Notes under the pieces: model-generated | Database searches by the model: none | Seen by the model: the letters and a program-made list of their open reading frames with translations, nothing else | Told to the model about the DNA's origin: nothing | Assembly (NCBI GenBank): GCA_026992375.1 | Contig: JALXAF010000233.1 | Span: 1-6,251 of the forward strand | Source: Anaerolineae bacterium | GTDB lineage: Bacteria > Chloroflexota > Anaerolineae > J102 | Direction: 5' to 3' | DNA length: 6,251 bases | Program-made: the position numbers and the translations under genes | In this document: positions 6,227 to 6,251 of the stretch, in pieces | How positions within the stretch are numbered: position 1 is the stretch's first letter | Layout of the letters: the number at the start of each line of letters is the position of its first letter

Positions 6227-6251
6227 TTTGATCGTTGAATCGCAGAAGCGC
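6223..6251 (-). CDS. Possible last codons of an upstream gene (fragment)
   Basis: The minus-strand frame ending in the TGA at 6223-6225 is open to the window edge (last residues A-S-A-I-Q-R-S-K). It would overlap the ATG at 6226 in the same ATGA arrangement as the two junctions downstream. Only eight codons are visible, so this rests mainly on the repeated operon pattern and the lack of an obvious ribosome site or promoter before 6226. Confidence 0.3.

Overview
The window reads as part of a cell-surface polysaccharide (exopolysaccharide, capsule or O-antigen type) biosynthesis locus of a free-living bacterium. Every supported gene lies on the minus strand. In transcription order they are: three glycosyltransferase genes (6226 to 2917), a polyprenyl-phosphate sugar-1-phosphate transferase that would start the repeat unit on the lipid carrier (2538 to 1075), and a Gfo/Idh/MocA-type NAD(P)-dependent sugar oxidoreductase (776 to beyond position 1) that is cut by the window edge. 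The taxon cannot be fixed from these widely exchanged families. The intergenic CCTTTGTG/CACAAAGG-type repeat is a kind I associate with environmental bacteria such as Chloroflexota, but that is recollection only.

Layout. Positions 6223-6251 may hold the last codons of a further upstream gene. The three glycosyltransferase genes are joined by 4-bp ATGA overlaps (5150-5153 and 4026-4029), so they form one translationally coupled operon. Its last gene ends at 2917. A 378-bp gap (2539-2916) follows. Its operon-proximal part holds a 154-bp palindromic element (2763-2916) made of 8-bp-period repeats. An exact 12-bp direct repeat flanks this element, and one copy is the last three codons plus stop of the glycosyltransferase gene. 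The rest of that gap (2539-2750) is AT-richer leader DNA with one weak promoter candidate. After the sugar-phosphate transferase comes a 298-bp gap with another promoter candidate, then the oxidoreductase. The oxidoreductase is visibly more GC-rich (about 58-70% in sampled 60-base lines) than the 5' half of the transferase gene (about 40% in one sampled line).

How the genes could work together: the oxidoreductase would help make a modified nucleotide sugar, the membrane transferase would load the first sugar phosphate onto undecaprenyl phosphate at the inner face of the membrane, and the cytoplasmic glycosyltransferases would extend it. The exact sugars cannot be read from the sequence. The genes are ordinary members of known families. 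The points most worth a second look are the palindromic insertion-like element at the stop codon and the third glycosyltransferase, which lacks the second glutamate of the EX7E motif.
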